Part shown: piece by piece, positions 1 to 8,034 of the stretch
Numbering within the stretch: the first letter of the stretch is position 1
Layout: the number at the start of each line of letters is the position of its first letter
DNA from: Myxococcus landrumus
GTDB lineage: Bacteria; Myxococcota; Myxococcia; Myxococcales; Myxococcaceae
NCBI RefSeq assembly: GCF_017301635.1
Contig: NZ_CP071091.1
Coordinates: 5,096,001-5,160,000 of the forward strand
Direction of reading: 5' to 3'
Length of the DNA stretch: 64,000 nucleotides
Position numbers and translations under genes: made by a program
The notes under the pieces: model-generated
Databases searched by the model: none
Seen by the model: only the letters and a program-made list of their open reading frames with translations
What the model was told of the DNA's origin: nothing

Positions 1-1007
1 CCCTCCTGCTCGTAGCCCTTGAGCGCCTCCTCGCAGCGCGGCAGCCGCGAGAGGAACTCCTGGAGCGCCTCCCCCGTCAGCGCCTTCACGTACATCCCGT
101 ACCCCAGCTTCTCCAGGTACAGGGCGTTGATGATCTGCTCGAACTGGCCCTCCAGCGGGATGCTGAGCATGGGCTTGTGCAGGTACACCGCCTCGCTCAT
201 CAGCGTGAAGCCGCCGCTGGCCACCACGCCGCGCGACGTGCGCAGGTCGTCGATGAAGCCCTTCTCGCTGAAGGGACGGTAGGTGAGGTTGCCGTCCACC
301 AGGTCCTCGGTGAGGTCGCGGCGCAGCCCGTACACGCGGCAGGGAATGCCCGCCGCCTTGAGAATCTGCGGCAGCGCGGTGTTCGTCGTCGACGTCTGGT
401 ACACGAGCAGGTGCTCACCCGGCTCCGACTTCGCCTCCAGAATCTCCGGGCGCAGAATCGACGGGGCCAGCGTGGTGCGGCGCTTGCGCGTGGGCGGATA
501 GAAGAACGTGGTGACCAGGTAGTGGAAGGCGCCCGGCAGCTTCGCCTTCACGATGGCGCGCGAGGTCTCGAAGCTGTCCTCGTACCCCGACAGCAGCGAC
601 GCCTCGTGCTGGCAGCGGTTGATGACCTGCATGTTGTCCACGCTGATGACGGGCAGCCGGTGTGTCTTGGCGAACAGATAGCTGAACGTCTCGAAGTCGC
701 TCACCACGACGTCCGGTTTGAAGTCGGACACCAGCTCGAAGTACTGGCGCACGTTCTGCGGCCAGCCCTTCACCGCGCCGGTGACGTTCTGCAGCACCGT
801 CTGCCACTTCTTCACCGAGTTGCCTTCGTACGCCAGCGTCAGCCCCCAGATGCCGTGCACGTTCTCGAAGCGCTTGGCCAGGTAGTCCTGGGCCCGGCCC
901 GAGACGACGATGTGGACCTCGTGCTCCTTCGTGAGCTCCTCGAGCAGCACACGAGAGCGCGTCGCGTGCCCCATGCCTTCGCCGACGACACCGTAGAGGA
1001 TTCGCAT
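1..1007 (-). CDS. MJ1255/VC2487-type glycosyltransferase (C-terminus cut by window edge)
   Basis: The reading frame starts at an ATG at 1007 and runs off the left edge, giving about 335 residues. The N-terminus MRILYGVVGEGMGHATRS matches the glycine-rich opening of GT-B glycosyltransferases of the MJ1255 family, related to UDP-glucuronosyltransferases and MurG. Near the edge, SGGFTLMSEAVYLHKPML followed by PLEGQFEQIINALYLEKLGYG is the family's donor-binding signature. It probably transfers a sugar from a nucleotide donor; the acceptor cannot be told from sequence. No signal peptide is seen, so it is likely cytoplasmic or membrane-peripheral. Family assignment is firm; substrate is unknown. 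Only the last few tens of residues should be missing. Confidence 0.85.
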   Translation of the reverse strand, partial: MRILYGVVGEGMGHATRSRVLLEELTKEHEVHIVVSGRAQDYLAKRFENVHGIWGLTLAYEGNSVKKWQTVLQNVTGAVKGWPQNVRQYFELVSDFKPDVVVSDFETFSYLFAKTHRLPVISVDNMQVINRCQHEASLLSGYEDSFETSRAIVKAKLPGAFHYLVTTFFYPPTRKRRTTLAPSILRPEILEAKSEPGEHLLVYQTSTTNTALPQILKAAGIPCRVYGLRRDLTEDLVDGNLTYRPFSEKGFIDDLRTSRGVVASGGFTLMSEAVYLHKPMLSIPLEGQFEQIINALYLEKLGYGMYVKALTGEALQEFLSRLPRCEEALKGYEQE

Positions 1008-1082
1008 GGCCGGGCAGCATACGCGCCCCGGGAGCCCCCGTTGAGCCCGGCCCACGCCCACGGCTATAGCTACCCACCCACC

Positions 1083-1376
1083 ATGCCCTCCGCCCCGCCT
1101 CCGCCTCCCAAGCCGTCCCTCCCGCGCGCCGCGCTGCTGGGGCTCTCCGGCGGCCTGCTCCTGGGCGGACTGGGCCTGCTCGCCCTGGGCGTCCGAGGCG
1201 TCTTCGGCACCCCGGACTGCACGGGCCTGTCCGGCCCCGAATGCGAGCTGGTGCAGCAGGCCGCCCAGGAGATGGGCCGCGTCCAGACGCGCTTCGGAGG
1301 GGCCCTGGTGGCCCTGGGCGCCGCCCTCTTCGTCCTCGTGCGTCGCTGGCGCCCCTCCCCTCCCAGCACGCCCTGA
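1083..1376 (+). CDS. small two-helix membrane protein, hypothetical
   Basis: This is a 97-residue reading frame. A proline-rich start is followed by a glycine/leucine-rich membrane segment at about residues 15-37, then a short loop with two cysteines (PDCTG and PECEL). A second membrane segment lies at about residues 68-85, followed by a basic tail (RRWR). Third codon positions are almost all G or C, as in neighbouring genes, which supports coding. No convincing ribosome-binding site precedes the ATG. The two loop cysteines could form a disulfide outside the membrane. I do not recognise a family. Confidence 0.5.
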   Translation: MPSAPPPPPKPSLPRAALLGLSGGLLLGGLGLLALGVRGVFGTPDCTGLSGPECELVQQAAQEMGRVQTRFGGALVALGAALFVLVRRWRPSPPSTP

Positions 1377-1484
1377 GAGCCAGGAGGCGCGGCCCCATGG
1401 GTCCATTCCCCTCCTCCGCGCCCGACCGCCGGGCAACCCTTCGGGTTAGACCATTTGGCGGCGCGAGGTAGGCGGGCTAATTAA

Positions 1485-1501
1485 TAGTGGCTAGGCCATT
1501 A
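1485..1501. promoter_or_regulatory. imperfect palindrome upstream of the LysR gene, candidate operator
   Basis: TAGTGGC-TAG-GCCATTA is a 17-base inverted repeat with one mismatch. It is nested inside a wider pair of perfect arms, CTAAT and ATTAG, at 1477-1502. It lies about 25 bases before the LysR start codon in an unusually AT-rich patch. LysR regulators often bind such sites to control their own gene; the link here is inferred from position and symmetry only. Confidence 0.4.
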
Positions 1502-1524
1502 GGTTTGGGAGTAGGGAGCGGCCC

Positions 1525-2430
1525 ATGCAGCTCGAGTCCCTGAAAATGTTCTGTGACGTGGTGGAGACCGGCTCCTTCTCGCGAGCGGCCCAGCTCAACC
1601 ACGTCACTCAGTCGGCGGTGAGCCAGCAGATTCGCGCGCTGGAGAACCGCTATGAGCAGAAGCTCTTGTCGCGCAGCGCCCGGCAGGTGACGCCGACGCC
1701 CGCGGGTGAGCGGCTGTTCCGTGGGTGCAAGGAAATCCTCGCGCGCTTCGCCGAAGTGGAGCAGGAGATTCGCGAGCAGGCCACGGAGGTGGCCGGCACC
1801 AGCACGGTGTCCACCATCTACACGGTGGGCCTGCACGAGCTCAACAGCGTGCAGAAGCTGCTGCTCAAGGCGCACCCCAAGGTCAACATGCGGCTGAACT
1901 ACCGCCGCAATGACCAGGTCTACGACGACGTGATTCTGGGCGCGGCGGAGATTGGCATCGTCGCGTATCCGCAGCCTCGCGCGGGCGTGGACATCCTCCC
2001 GTTCCGCGACGACAAGCTCGCGGTGGTCTGCGCGCCCAACCACGCCTTCGCCTCCAAGCAGAAGGTGAGCCTCACCGCGCTGTCCGGCGTGCCCTTCATC
2101 GCGTTCGACCGCGAGGCGCCCACGCGCAAGGCGCTGGACCGGCTCTTCCGCGAGAAGAACATCGACATCAATCCCGTCATGGAGATGGACAACGTCGAGA
2201 CCATCAAGCGGGCGGTGGAGATGGGCCTGGGCGTGGCCATCCTCCCCATGGCGACCGCGCAGAGCGAGGTGAAGGGCGGCTCGCTGGTGGCCAAGCCCTT
2301 CGCCGAAGGGCCGGTGTCGCGCCCCATCGGCCTGCTCATCCGCAAGGGCAAGTACCTGGACCGCGCCTCGGCGGCGGTGCTGGAGGCGTTCAAGGCCGCC
2401 GCCAACCAGCCCCCCACCGACGACGCGTAG
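1525..2430 (+). CDS. LysR-family transcriptional regulator
   Basis: This 301-residue protein has the standard LysR layout and length. The N-terminal winged helix-turn-helix occupies residues 1-60 (SRAAQLNHVTQSAVSQQI, then LSRSARQVTPTPAGE), and a periplasmic-binding-protein-like effector domain runs from about 90 to 295. The ATG is preceded by GGGAG with good spacing. The effector is unknown; the domain resembles the CysB/CysL-like branch only in general terms. An AT-rich palindrome just upstream suggests autoregulation. The neighbouring genes do not obviously form a regulon with it, since the next gene is convergent. Confidence 0.9.
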   Translation: MQLESLKMFCDVVETGSFSRAAQLNHVTQSAVSQQIRALENRYEQKLLSRSARQVTPTPAGERLFRGCKEILARFAEVEQEIREQATEVAGTSTVSTIYTVGLHELNSVQKLLLKAHPKVNMRLNYRRNDQVYDDVILGAAEIGIVAYPQPRAGVDILPFRDDKLAVVCAPNHAFASKQKVSLTALSGVPFIAFDREAPTRKALDRLFREKNIDINPVMEMDNVETIKRAVEMGLGVAILPMATAQSEVKGGSLVAKPFAEGPVSRPIGLLIRKGKYLDRASAAVLEAFKAAANQPPTDDA

Positions 2431-2439
2431 TCCGCTGTT

Positions 2440-3756
2440 TCAGTAGAGCTTCCGGAGGCGCGCGGCGAAGAACCCGTCGAAGCCCTCCGGACCTGGCAGG
2501 GTCCTCAAGTACGCCTGGGTAAGCGGCAGCTTGAGGCCCGGCAACACGGGCGGCTCCGCCGTCCACTCCGGGTGGCTGCGCAGGAACATCTCCACCTGGT
2601 CCTGCCCCTCCTGCGGGTCCATGGTGCACACCGCGTAGACGAGCAACCCGCCTGGCTGCACCGACTCCTGGCAGTTCTCCAGGATGCGCCGCTGGAGCGT
2701 CGCCAGGCGCGCGATGTCCTCCTCCTTGCGGCGGTAGCGCAGCTCCGGGTGACGGCGCAGCGTGCCCAGACCCGAGCACGGCGCGTCCACCAGCATCGCG
2801 TGGAACTCACCCCACTCCCCGGGGAAGGGCTCCGCCGCGTCGTGCGCGTAGGCCTTCAGGCGCGAGGACAGTCCCAGGCGCCGCGCCTCCGCATCAATCT
2901 TGCGCAGCTTGTGGGCGTGCACGTCGACGGCGACGACGTCGTGCTCCTGCGCGAGGTGACAGGACTTGCCGCCGGGCGCCGCGCACGCATCCAACACGCG
3001 CGCCGATTCGGGGATGGCGCCATAGACGCCGACGAGCTGGGCGGCCTCGTCCTGCACCTGCCACAGCCCTTCCGAATAGCCATACACGTCCTCCACCCGG
3101 CCCACGGGCGGCAGGATGATGCCCACGGGGGAGAGGGTGGCCGCCTTCGCCTCGACGCCCAGCTCCTGGAGCTGCTGGAGCAGCGCATCGCGCGTCACCT
3201 TCGCCGTGTTGGCGCGAATCACCACCGGCGGGGACTGGTTGTCCGCCACCAGCATGGCCTCGGCGCGCTCGCGGCCGAACTGGCGCAGCCAGCGCTCCAC
3301 CAGCCACTGCGGATGGCTCTCGCGCACGGACAGGTAGTGGGCGACGTCCGTCTGCGAGGGCAGCGGAGGCGCGGGCAGGTCCGCCAGCTTGCGGAGGATG
3401 GCGTTGGTGAAGCCCGCCGCCCGGGCCAGGCCCACTTCCTTCAACGCCTGCACCGTCTCCGCCACCGCCGCGCGCGCGGGCACGCGGGTGTGGAAGATTT
3501 GATACGCGCCGATGCGCAGGGCCGCGAGCACGCGGTCCTCCATGGCGTCCAGCTTGCGGTCGGCGAAGCGGGAGATGGCGTAGTCCAGCGCGAGCTGCCG
3601 GCGCGTGGCGCCGTACGTCAACTCCGTGGCGAGGCCCGCGTCGCGCGGGTCCTTGGGGGGTGACTCCGACAACATCGTGTCGAGCACCACGTTGAGATAG
3701 GCGTCCGTGGCACGGACGCGCGCCAGCACAAGGATGGCGAGTGCGCGGGGATTCAT
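2440..3756 (-). CDS. rsmB: 16S rRNA (cytosine-967-C5)-methyltransferase RsmB
   Basis: RsmB transfers a methyl group from S-adenosylmethionine to C967 of 16S rRNA. The 438 residues comprise an N-terminal NusB-like RNA-binding domain (about 1-135) and a RsmB/NOP2-type methyltransferase domain. Motif I is DACAAPGGK at 256-264, motif IV is DAPCSGLG at 324-331, and motif VI carries the nucleophilic cysteine (YAVCTMD, Cys377). Both family cysteines are present. The start codon overlaps the stop of the upstream gene (ATGA at 3753-3756), so the two are translationally coupled. The fmt-rsmB neighbourhood is common in bacteria, which supports the assignment. Confidence 0.95.
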   Translation of the reverse strand: MNPRALAILVLARVRATDAYLNVVLDTMLSESPPKDPRDAGLATELTYGATRRQLALDYAISRFADRKLDAMEDRVLAALRIGAYQIFHTRVPARAAVAETVQALKEVGLARAAGFTNAILRKLADLPAPPLPSQTDVAHYLSVRESHPQWLVERWLRQFGRERAEAMLVADNQSPPVVIRANTAKVTRDALLQQLQELGVEAKAATLSPVGIILPPVGRVEDVYGYSEGLWQVQDEAAQLVGVYGAIPESARVLDACAAPGGKSCHLAQEHDVVAVDVHAHKLRKIDAEARRLGLSSRLKAYAHDAAEPFPGEWGEFHAMLVDAPCSGLGTLRRHPELRYRRKEEDIARLATLQRRILENCQESVQPGGLLVYAVCTMDPQEGQDQVEMFLRSHPEWTAEPPVLPGLKLPLTQAYLRTLPGPEGFDGFFAARLRKLY

Positions 3757-4664
3757 CCTTCGTCGAGCCGAGTCATCAGGTCCACGAGCTGCTCATCCGA
3801 GAGCCGCGTCGAGGGGAGGTGGGACAGCGTGAGGCGCTGGAGACTGTCCTCCAGCATCTGCTTCTGGCCATGCTCGGCGGGCAACCCGCTCTGCACGGCC
3901 TCGTAGCGCGAGCGCGCCCAGGCGGCCAGCTCCGCGGCGGTGAGCTTCCCCGCGAGCCGCTCCGACACCTTCTGCCGCACCAGCGCGCGCGTGAGCAGCT
4001 CCGTCGCGGAGGGGGAGCCCTTGCTCCCGCGCCCCAGCGTCTTGCCAGCGGGCTGCGCGTCCACCTTGTTCGCGGACGACGGCTTGCGGCCCAGCGTCTT
4101 GTTGCCCAAGCCGCCTTCCTTCGGAGCCAGGGCCAGCGCCGGCGCCTTCTTTCCGAGCGTCTTCCCGGGCCCGGAGGAGGTGGACTTCGCGGGCGCGGAG
4201 TCCTCGTCGTCCTGCTTGCGGCCCAGCGTCTTGCGAGGCTCGGGCTTGCCGGGCGTGAAGACGCCGCTGGCGAAGGTCTCCAGCGCTTCCAGGTACGGCT
4301 CGAAGCCACCACCGGAGCCATGCACCTGGAGGACACACGCCTCCGCCACCACGGACTCGCGGGCGGACGGACGCAGCAGGACCTCGATGGCGGGCAGGCC
4401 CACGGCCTCCAGCCCTTCCTTCAGCGCGTACGAGGTGAACAGCCCCGCGGGGTTGATGAGGATTCCATCCACCGCCTCGCGCTCGGAGGCGAGCGTGTCC
4501 AGCAGCACGCCTTCGTGGTTGGACTGGACGATGTGGAGCGCCAGTCCCAGCGCCTTGGCCCGCGCTTTGAGCGCTTCATCCAGGGCCCGCAACGTGCCTC
4601 CGGACGTGCCTTCACGCGCGCCCAGGAGGTTCAGGTTCGGCCCATGCAACACCAGCAATCTCAT
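3753..4664 (-). CDS. degenerate type II 3-dehydroquinase-like protein with KTLGRK-repeat tail
   Basis: The first 130 residues match type II 3-dehydroquinate dehydratase (AroQ): GPNLNLLGARE at 8-18, QSNHEG at 47-52 and LINP at 69-72. The catalytic tyrosine of the REPxxYG loop is absent (the loop reads REGTSGG). The THTS histidine is lost, and the EVH histidine is Leu96 (EVLL), so dehydratase activity is unlikely. Residues 140-215 are a charged, proline- and serine-rich linker with four KTLG(R/K) repeats. Residues 220-303 form a predicted helical domain ending DLMTRLDEG. Typical AroQ is about 150 residues, so this is a fusion. It sits between fmt and rsmB and overlaps rsmB by four bases, which suggests a role linked to translation rather than the shikimate pathway; that is inference. 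Confidence 0.75.
   Translation of the reverse strand: MRLLVLHGPNLNLLGAREGTSGGTLRALDEALKARAKALGLALHIVQSNHEGVLLDTLASEREAVDGILINPAGLFTSYALKEGLEAVGLPAIEVLLRPSARESVVAEACVLQVHGSGGGFEPYLEALETFASGVFTPGKPEPRKTLGRKQDDEDSAPAKSTSSGPGKTLGKKAPALALAPKEGGLGNKTLGRKPSSANKVDAQPAGKTLGRGSKGSPSATELLTRALVRQKVSERLAGKLTAAELAAWARSRYEAVQSGLPAEHGQKQMLEDSLQRLTLSHLPSTRLSDEQLVDLMTRLDEG
4026..4232 (-). repeat. four KTLG(R/K) peptide repeats within the dehydroquinase-like gene
   Basis: Copies begin at residues 145 (KTLGRK), 168 (KTLGKK), 189 (KTLGRK) and 208 (KTLGRG), spaced 19-23 residues apart by variable acidic or Pro/Ser/Ala-rich sequence. The motif is conserved while the spacers are not, which points to short linear binding motifs rather than a recent tandem duplication. 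Confidence 0.7.
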
Positions 4665-4711
4665 GCCCACCCGCCTGTACTCGAAAAAGTCCGTCCCGTC
4701 CCCGCCATTGC

Positions 4712-5647
4712 CTAGGTGCCGAACGGCTGGCTGCCCACGGCCAGCTTGTGGCCCATGAGGAAGTCCGCCGCCTTCATCACCCGCTTGCCCTCCGGCTGGA
4801 TGTCCAGCAGCACGAGCGAGCCCTCGCCGCACGCCACCTCCAGCCCCTCCGTGCCCGCCGACAGCACCGAGCCCGGTGCGCCCTGTCCGTCCGCCACGCG
4901 CACGCGGTGCACCTTCACCAGCTTGCCGCCCAGCGTGGTGAAGGCCCCGGGCCACGGCGTGAAGGCGCGCAGCCTGCGCTCCAGCGCCACGGCCGTCCGG
5001 GTGAAGTCGAGCTTGCCCTCGTCCTTCTCGATGATGGGCGCGAGCACCACGCCCTCCCCCGGCTGCGGCACGGGCTTCAGCGCGCCGCTCAGGTACGCGG
5101 GCAAGGACTCCCGCAGCACCTCGCCTCCGAGCGCCGCCAGCTTGGGGTACATCGTCGCGCTCGTGTCCTCGGGGCCAATGGGCATGCGCTTCATGGCGAG
5201 CACGGGGCCGGTGTCCAGGCCCTCGTCCATCACCATCAGCGACACGCCCGTCTCCGAGTCACCATGCGCGATGGACCACTGGATGGGCGCGGCGCCTCGG
5301 AAGCGCGGCAGCAGCGAGCCGTGCACGTTGACGCAGCCCTTGGGCGGCAGCTCGAGGATGTCCTTGGGGAGGATGCGGCCGTACGCCGTCACCACGCAGA
5401 CGTCCGGCTGGAAGCGACGCAGCTCCTCGACGAAGGGCGGTGTGCGCAGCTTGGCGGGCTGGAACACGGGCACGCCGCGCGCCAGGGCCAGCTCCTTCAC
5501 GGGAGGCGCGGTGACGGTGTTGCCTCGGCCCTTGGGCTTGTCGGGCTGCGTGACGACGGCGACCACGTCACCCAGGTCGAAGCACGCTTCGAGCGACGCC
5601 ACGGCGAAGTCGGGCGTGCCCATGAAGACGATTCGGGGTCTGCTCAT
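4712..5647 (-). CDS. fmt: methionyl-tRNA formyltransferase
   Basis: Fmt formylates initiator methionyl-tRNA using 10-formyltetrahydrofolate. The 311 residues are the usual length. MSRPRIVFMGTPDFAV opens the hydrolase-like formyltransferase fold, and the signature NVHGSLLPRFRGAAPIQ at about 107-123 carries the catalytic Asn and His. A C-terminal tRNA-binding OB-fold domain follows (about 205-305, with AFTPWPGAF). It is the second gene of a minus-strand operon: 30 bases follow the membrane-protein gene and 47 bases precede the dehydroquinase-like gene. No peptide deformylase gene is adjacent, unlike in many bacteria. Confidence 0.96.
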   Translation of the reverse strand: MSRPRIVFMGTPDFAVASLEACFDLGDVVAVVTQPDKPKGRGNTVTAPPVKELALARGVPVFQPAKLRTPPFVEELRRFQPDVCVVTAYGRILPKDILELPPKGCVNVHGSLLPRFRGAAPIQWSIAHGDSETGVSLMVMDEGLDTGPVLAMKRMPIGPEDTSATMYPKLAALGGEVLRESLPAYLSGALKPVPQPGEGVVLAPIIEKDEGKLDFTRTAVALERRLRAFTPWPGAFTTLGGKLVKVHRVRVADGQGAPGSVLSAGTEGLEVACGEGSLVLLDIQPEGKRVMKAADFLMGHKLAVGSQPFGT

Positions 5648-5677
5648 GATGTTGGCGGTTCCTCGTGCGGCGGCGCG

Positions 5678-6259
5678 TCAAGTCACGGACTTGAAGGTGC
5701 CCCCGGTGGGATTGTCCACTGCTTGACGCTTGCGCGTGTGCAGCGCGGACAGGGTTTCCAGCGCCTCGCGCGCCTCGGGGGTGGTGGCCAGCGGGGTGAG
5801 CGTAGCCAGGGCGACCTCCAGGGCGTGTGCTTCGTCCGCCTCGCGCTGGCGGATGCGGTCCACCGCCTCGCTGAAGCGGTCGAAGAAGCGCTTCAATTCA
5901 TCCTTCTTCCTCAGGGGGCGCAGGCGGGGATAGCGCCCCGCGGCCAGCGCCGCGACATAGAGGCTCATGACATGGACGGGGCCCGCCACCCGATGGGTGA
6001 AGAGCAGTCCCAGGAGGCCCAGCACCGCGCCCAGCCCCAGCGCCCCCAGGGCCGTCAGCCAGAGGAGCGACGTGCGCGCATCCACCCCGGAGCTCACGGA
6101 CGACACGTAGAGCCGCCAGGCCAGGACGCCGAATATCCCCACCCCGCCCGCCCCGATGCCGGCCAGCAGCAGGATGTACTTGAGCTGGAACTCCCGGTCG
6201 AGGAGGTACGTCCGGCGGGTGTACCCCGGCCTTGACGGCTTGTGTGGGTCATCGGACAT
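5678..6259 (-). CDS. HAMP-like two-helix membrane protein
   Basis: This 193-residue protein has two membrane segments, at about 28-50 and 62-88. They are followed by a region resembling a HAMP linker (HRVAGPVHVM, then LKRFFDRFSEAVDRIRQ), as in methyl-accepting and kinase sensors. No kinase, cyclase or signalling output domain follows; the protein ends in a helical, polar tail. Myxobacteria encode related short HAMP-like proteins of unknown function. It is the first gene of the unit leading into fmt, with its stop 30 bases upstream of the fmt start. A role in signalling or membrane sensing is inference only. Confidence 0.65.
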   Translation of the reverse strand: MSDDPHKPSRPGYTRRTYLLDREFQLKYILLLAGIGAGGVGIFGVLAWRLYVSSVSSGVDARTSLLWLTALGALGLGAVLGLLGLLFTHRVAGPVHVMSLYVAALAAGRYPRLRPLRKKDELKRFFDRFSEAVDRIRQREADEAHALEVALATLTPLATTPEAREALETLSALHTRKRQAVDNPTGGTFKSVT

Positions 6260-6276
6260 GTCGTTGACCAGCGTAC

Positions 6277-6291
6277 CCCAGGTGACCTGGG
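6277..6291. promoter_or_regulatory. perfect 15-base palindrome in a divergent promoter region
   Basis: CCCAGGT-G-ACCTGGG has perfect seven-base arms. It lies between the divergently transcribed HAMP-like membrane gene (start 6259) and the HEAT-repeat lipoprotein (start 6364), where a shared operator would be expected. No regulator can be assigned. Confidence 0.4.
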
Positions 6292-6363
6292 TGGTTTGAT
6301 TCCTTCGTGACAGGAGGTTTACGACTCAAGACAGGACAACCCCGCAGACGCCCTGGAGCTCGA

Positions 6364-7959
6364 ATGAGTCGCCCCCTCGCAGCGTGGTGTGTTGCCGCCG
6401 CACTTCTTTGTCTGACTGGATGCAAATCGGACCCCAATACCCCCGAGTACTGGGAGGGGACGCTGCAGCAGACCCGGCGCGCGGAAGACCGCGTGCGCGT
6501 CGTCGAGGCGATGCGGACGAAGACGCAGGTGAAGGAGAGCTTCCTGCCGATGCTGCACGAGGCCCTCTCCCAGGAGCGCAAGCCGGAGGTGAAGGCGGCG
6601 CTGGCGCGGGCGATTGGCGACGTGCACCACGCGTCCTCGGTGGAAGCGCTGTCGGCGGCCATCGACCCGGCGGCGGGGGACATGTCCTCGCAGCTCGCGA
6701 ACAAGGCGATGGTGACGGCGCTGGGGGCCATTGGCGACGTGCGCGCGGTGCCCGCGCTCGTACCGCTGCTGCGCGCGAAGGACACGTACGCACGCATCGA
6801 GGCCATCCAGGTGCTCGGGGCCATGAAGGCCAAGGAGGCGGTGGAGCCACTCATCACGCTGGCCACGGATGAGACGGTGGAGCCCTTCCTCAACAAGAAG
6901 GCCATCGAAGCGCTGGGCCACATCGGCGACGGCCGCGCGGCGCCCGCGCTCATCCGCATGCTGACGAAGGAGCGCAAGGGCAAGTCGTTCTACGTGGAGA
7001 GCAGCTTCGCGCTGTTCCAACTGGGCCAGCCCGCCGCGGACGCGCTGCTGCCCGCGCTGGAAGGCCGGGACGCGGAGCTCCTCACGTGGGCGAAGACGAA
7101 CGGCGTCAACCCGGCCAGCTATCCGATGAAGGCCGCGACGGTGCTGGGAGACCTGCGCGAGAAGCGCGCGGTGGAGCCGCTGCTCAAGCTGCTCGCCTTC
7201 TCGCACTCGGATGTTCAGATTCAGGCGCTGGTGCGGATGCAGGCCGCGGACGCGCTGGGACGGCTGCGCGCCCAGGAAGCGGTGAAGCCGCTGTCCACGC
7301 TGGTGCTGGAGACGGACCCCACGGTGCGCGATGCGTACGTGCGTGCGCTCGTGCGACTGGGCGGACGTGATGCGCTGCCCGCGCTGGAGAAGGCGGCGAC
7401 GTCGGGAGACTGGTACTCGCGCGAAATCGCGGTGAAGGGCCTGGCCATGCTGGGCGACGCTCGCGAGCAACCGCTGCTCCAGAAGCTGGTGACGGGCGAG
7501 CCCGCGCGCACGGCGGCGGACTGCAAGGCCACCGGTGAGGAAGGCTGCGATGACGCGGCGGCGCTGGGCAAGAAGCGGGCGGACACCCTGGCGAAGCACG
7601 CGGCGCTGCTGGAGGCGGGACAGGCGTGTGCCGGCAACGCGGCGTGCTGGGTGGAGCGCATGGACAAGGCCAACAAGCCCATGCTGGAGCGCGCGGCGCT
7701 GGAGGTGGGGCGCTCGGGCTCGGCGGACCATGCGCCGGCGCTCGCGGCGAAGCTGAACGAGCGCGACACCGAGGTGCGCCTGGCGCTCATCCTCGCCACG
7801 GGCTGGTTGGTGGATGGCTCGCAGGAAGCGGCGAAGAAGATTCGCGAGGCGTCGCTGCCCAACCTCCGCAAGCAGCTCCAGGACGAGCAGGGCGTCACCC
7901 AGCTCGCCAGCGTCAACGAGGACCTGCGCCGGTTGCTGATGCGCATCGAGCGGACCTGA
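6364..7959 (+). CDS. HEAT-repeat lipoprotein
   Basis: The chosen ATG gives a 531-residue protein with a clear lipoprotein signal peptide (lipobox LTGC, Cys20). An in-frame GTG at 6307 would put 19 unhelpful residues before it. GGAG lies upstream of the ATG. The mature protein is built of HEAT/PBS-lyase-type helical repeats, seen in recurring units such as RAVPALVPLLRAKD, KEAVEPLITLATDE, GRAAPALIRML and KRAVEPLLKLLAF. Two cysteine-bearing segments (DCKATGEEGCDD and CAGNAACW, about residues 388-425) interrupt the repeats. Such proteins are usually scaffolds at the cell envelope. Partner unknown. Confidence 0.85.
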   Translation: MSRPLAAWCVAAALLCLTGCKSDPNTPEYWEGTLQQTRRAEDRVRVVEAMRTKTQVKESFLPMLHEALSQERKPEVKAALARAIGDVHHASSVEALSAAIDPAAGDMSSQLANKAMVTALGAIGDVRAVPALVPLLRAKDTYARIEAIQVLGAMKAKEAVEPLITLATDETVEPFLNKKAIEALGHIGDGRAAPALIRMLTKERKGKSFYVESSFALFQLGQPAADALLPALEGRDAELLTWAKTNGVNPASYPMKAATVLGDLREKRAVEPLLKLLAFSHSDVQIQALVRMQAADALGRLRAQEAVKPLSTLVLETDPTVRDAYVRALVRLGGRDALPALEKAATSGDWYSREIAVKGLAMLGDAREQPLLQKLVTGEPARTAADCKATGEEGCDDAAALGKKRADTLAKHAALLEAGQACAGNAACWVERMDKANKPMLERAALEVGRSGSADHAPALAAKLNERDTEVRLALILATGWLVDGSQEAAKKIREASLPNLRKQLQDEQGVTQLASVNEDLRRLLMRIERT

Positions 7960-7975
7960 GCTTCAGCGGAAATGA

Positions 7976-8007
7976 CCCGCGAGCCTCGAAAAGGCATGGC
8001 TCGCGGG
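7976..8007. terminator. bidirectional terminator hairpin
   Basis: Perfect ten-base arms, CCCGCGAGCC and GGCTCGCGGG, enclose a 12-base loop. The hairpin sits between the convergent HEAT-lipoprotein and FUSC genes. Confidence 0.65.
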
Positions 8008-8034
8008 GGACCGAGGCGCTGTCGCCTCACGACG

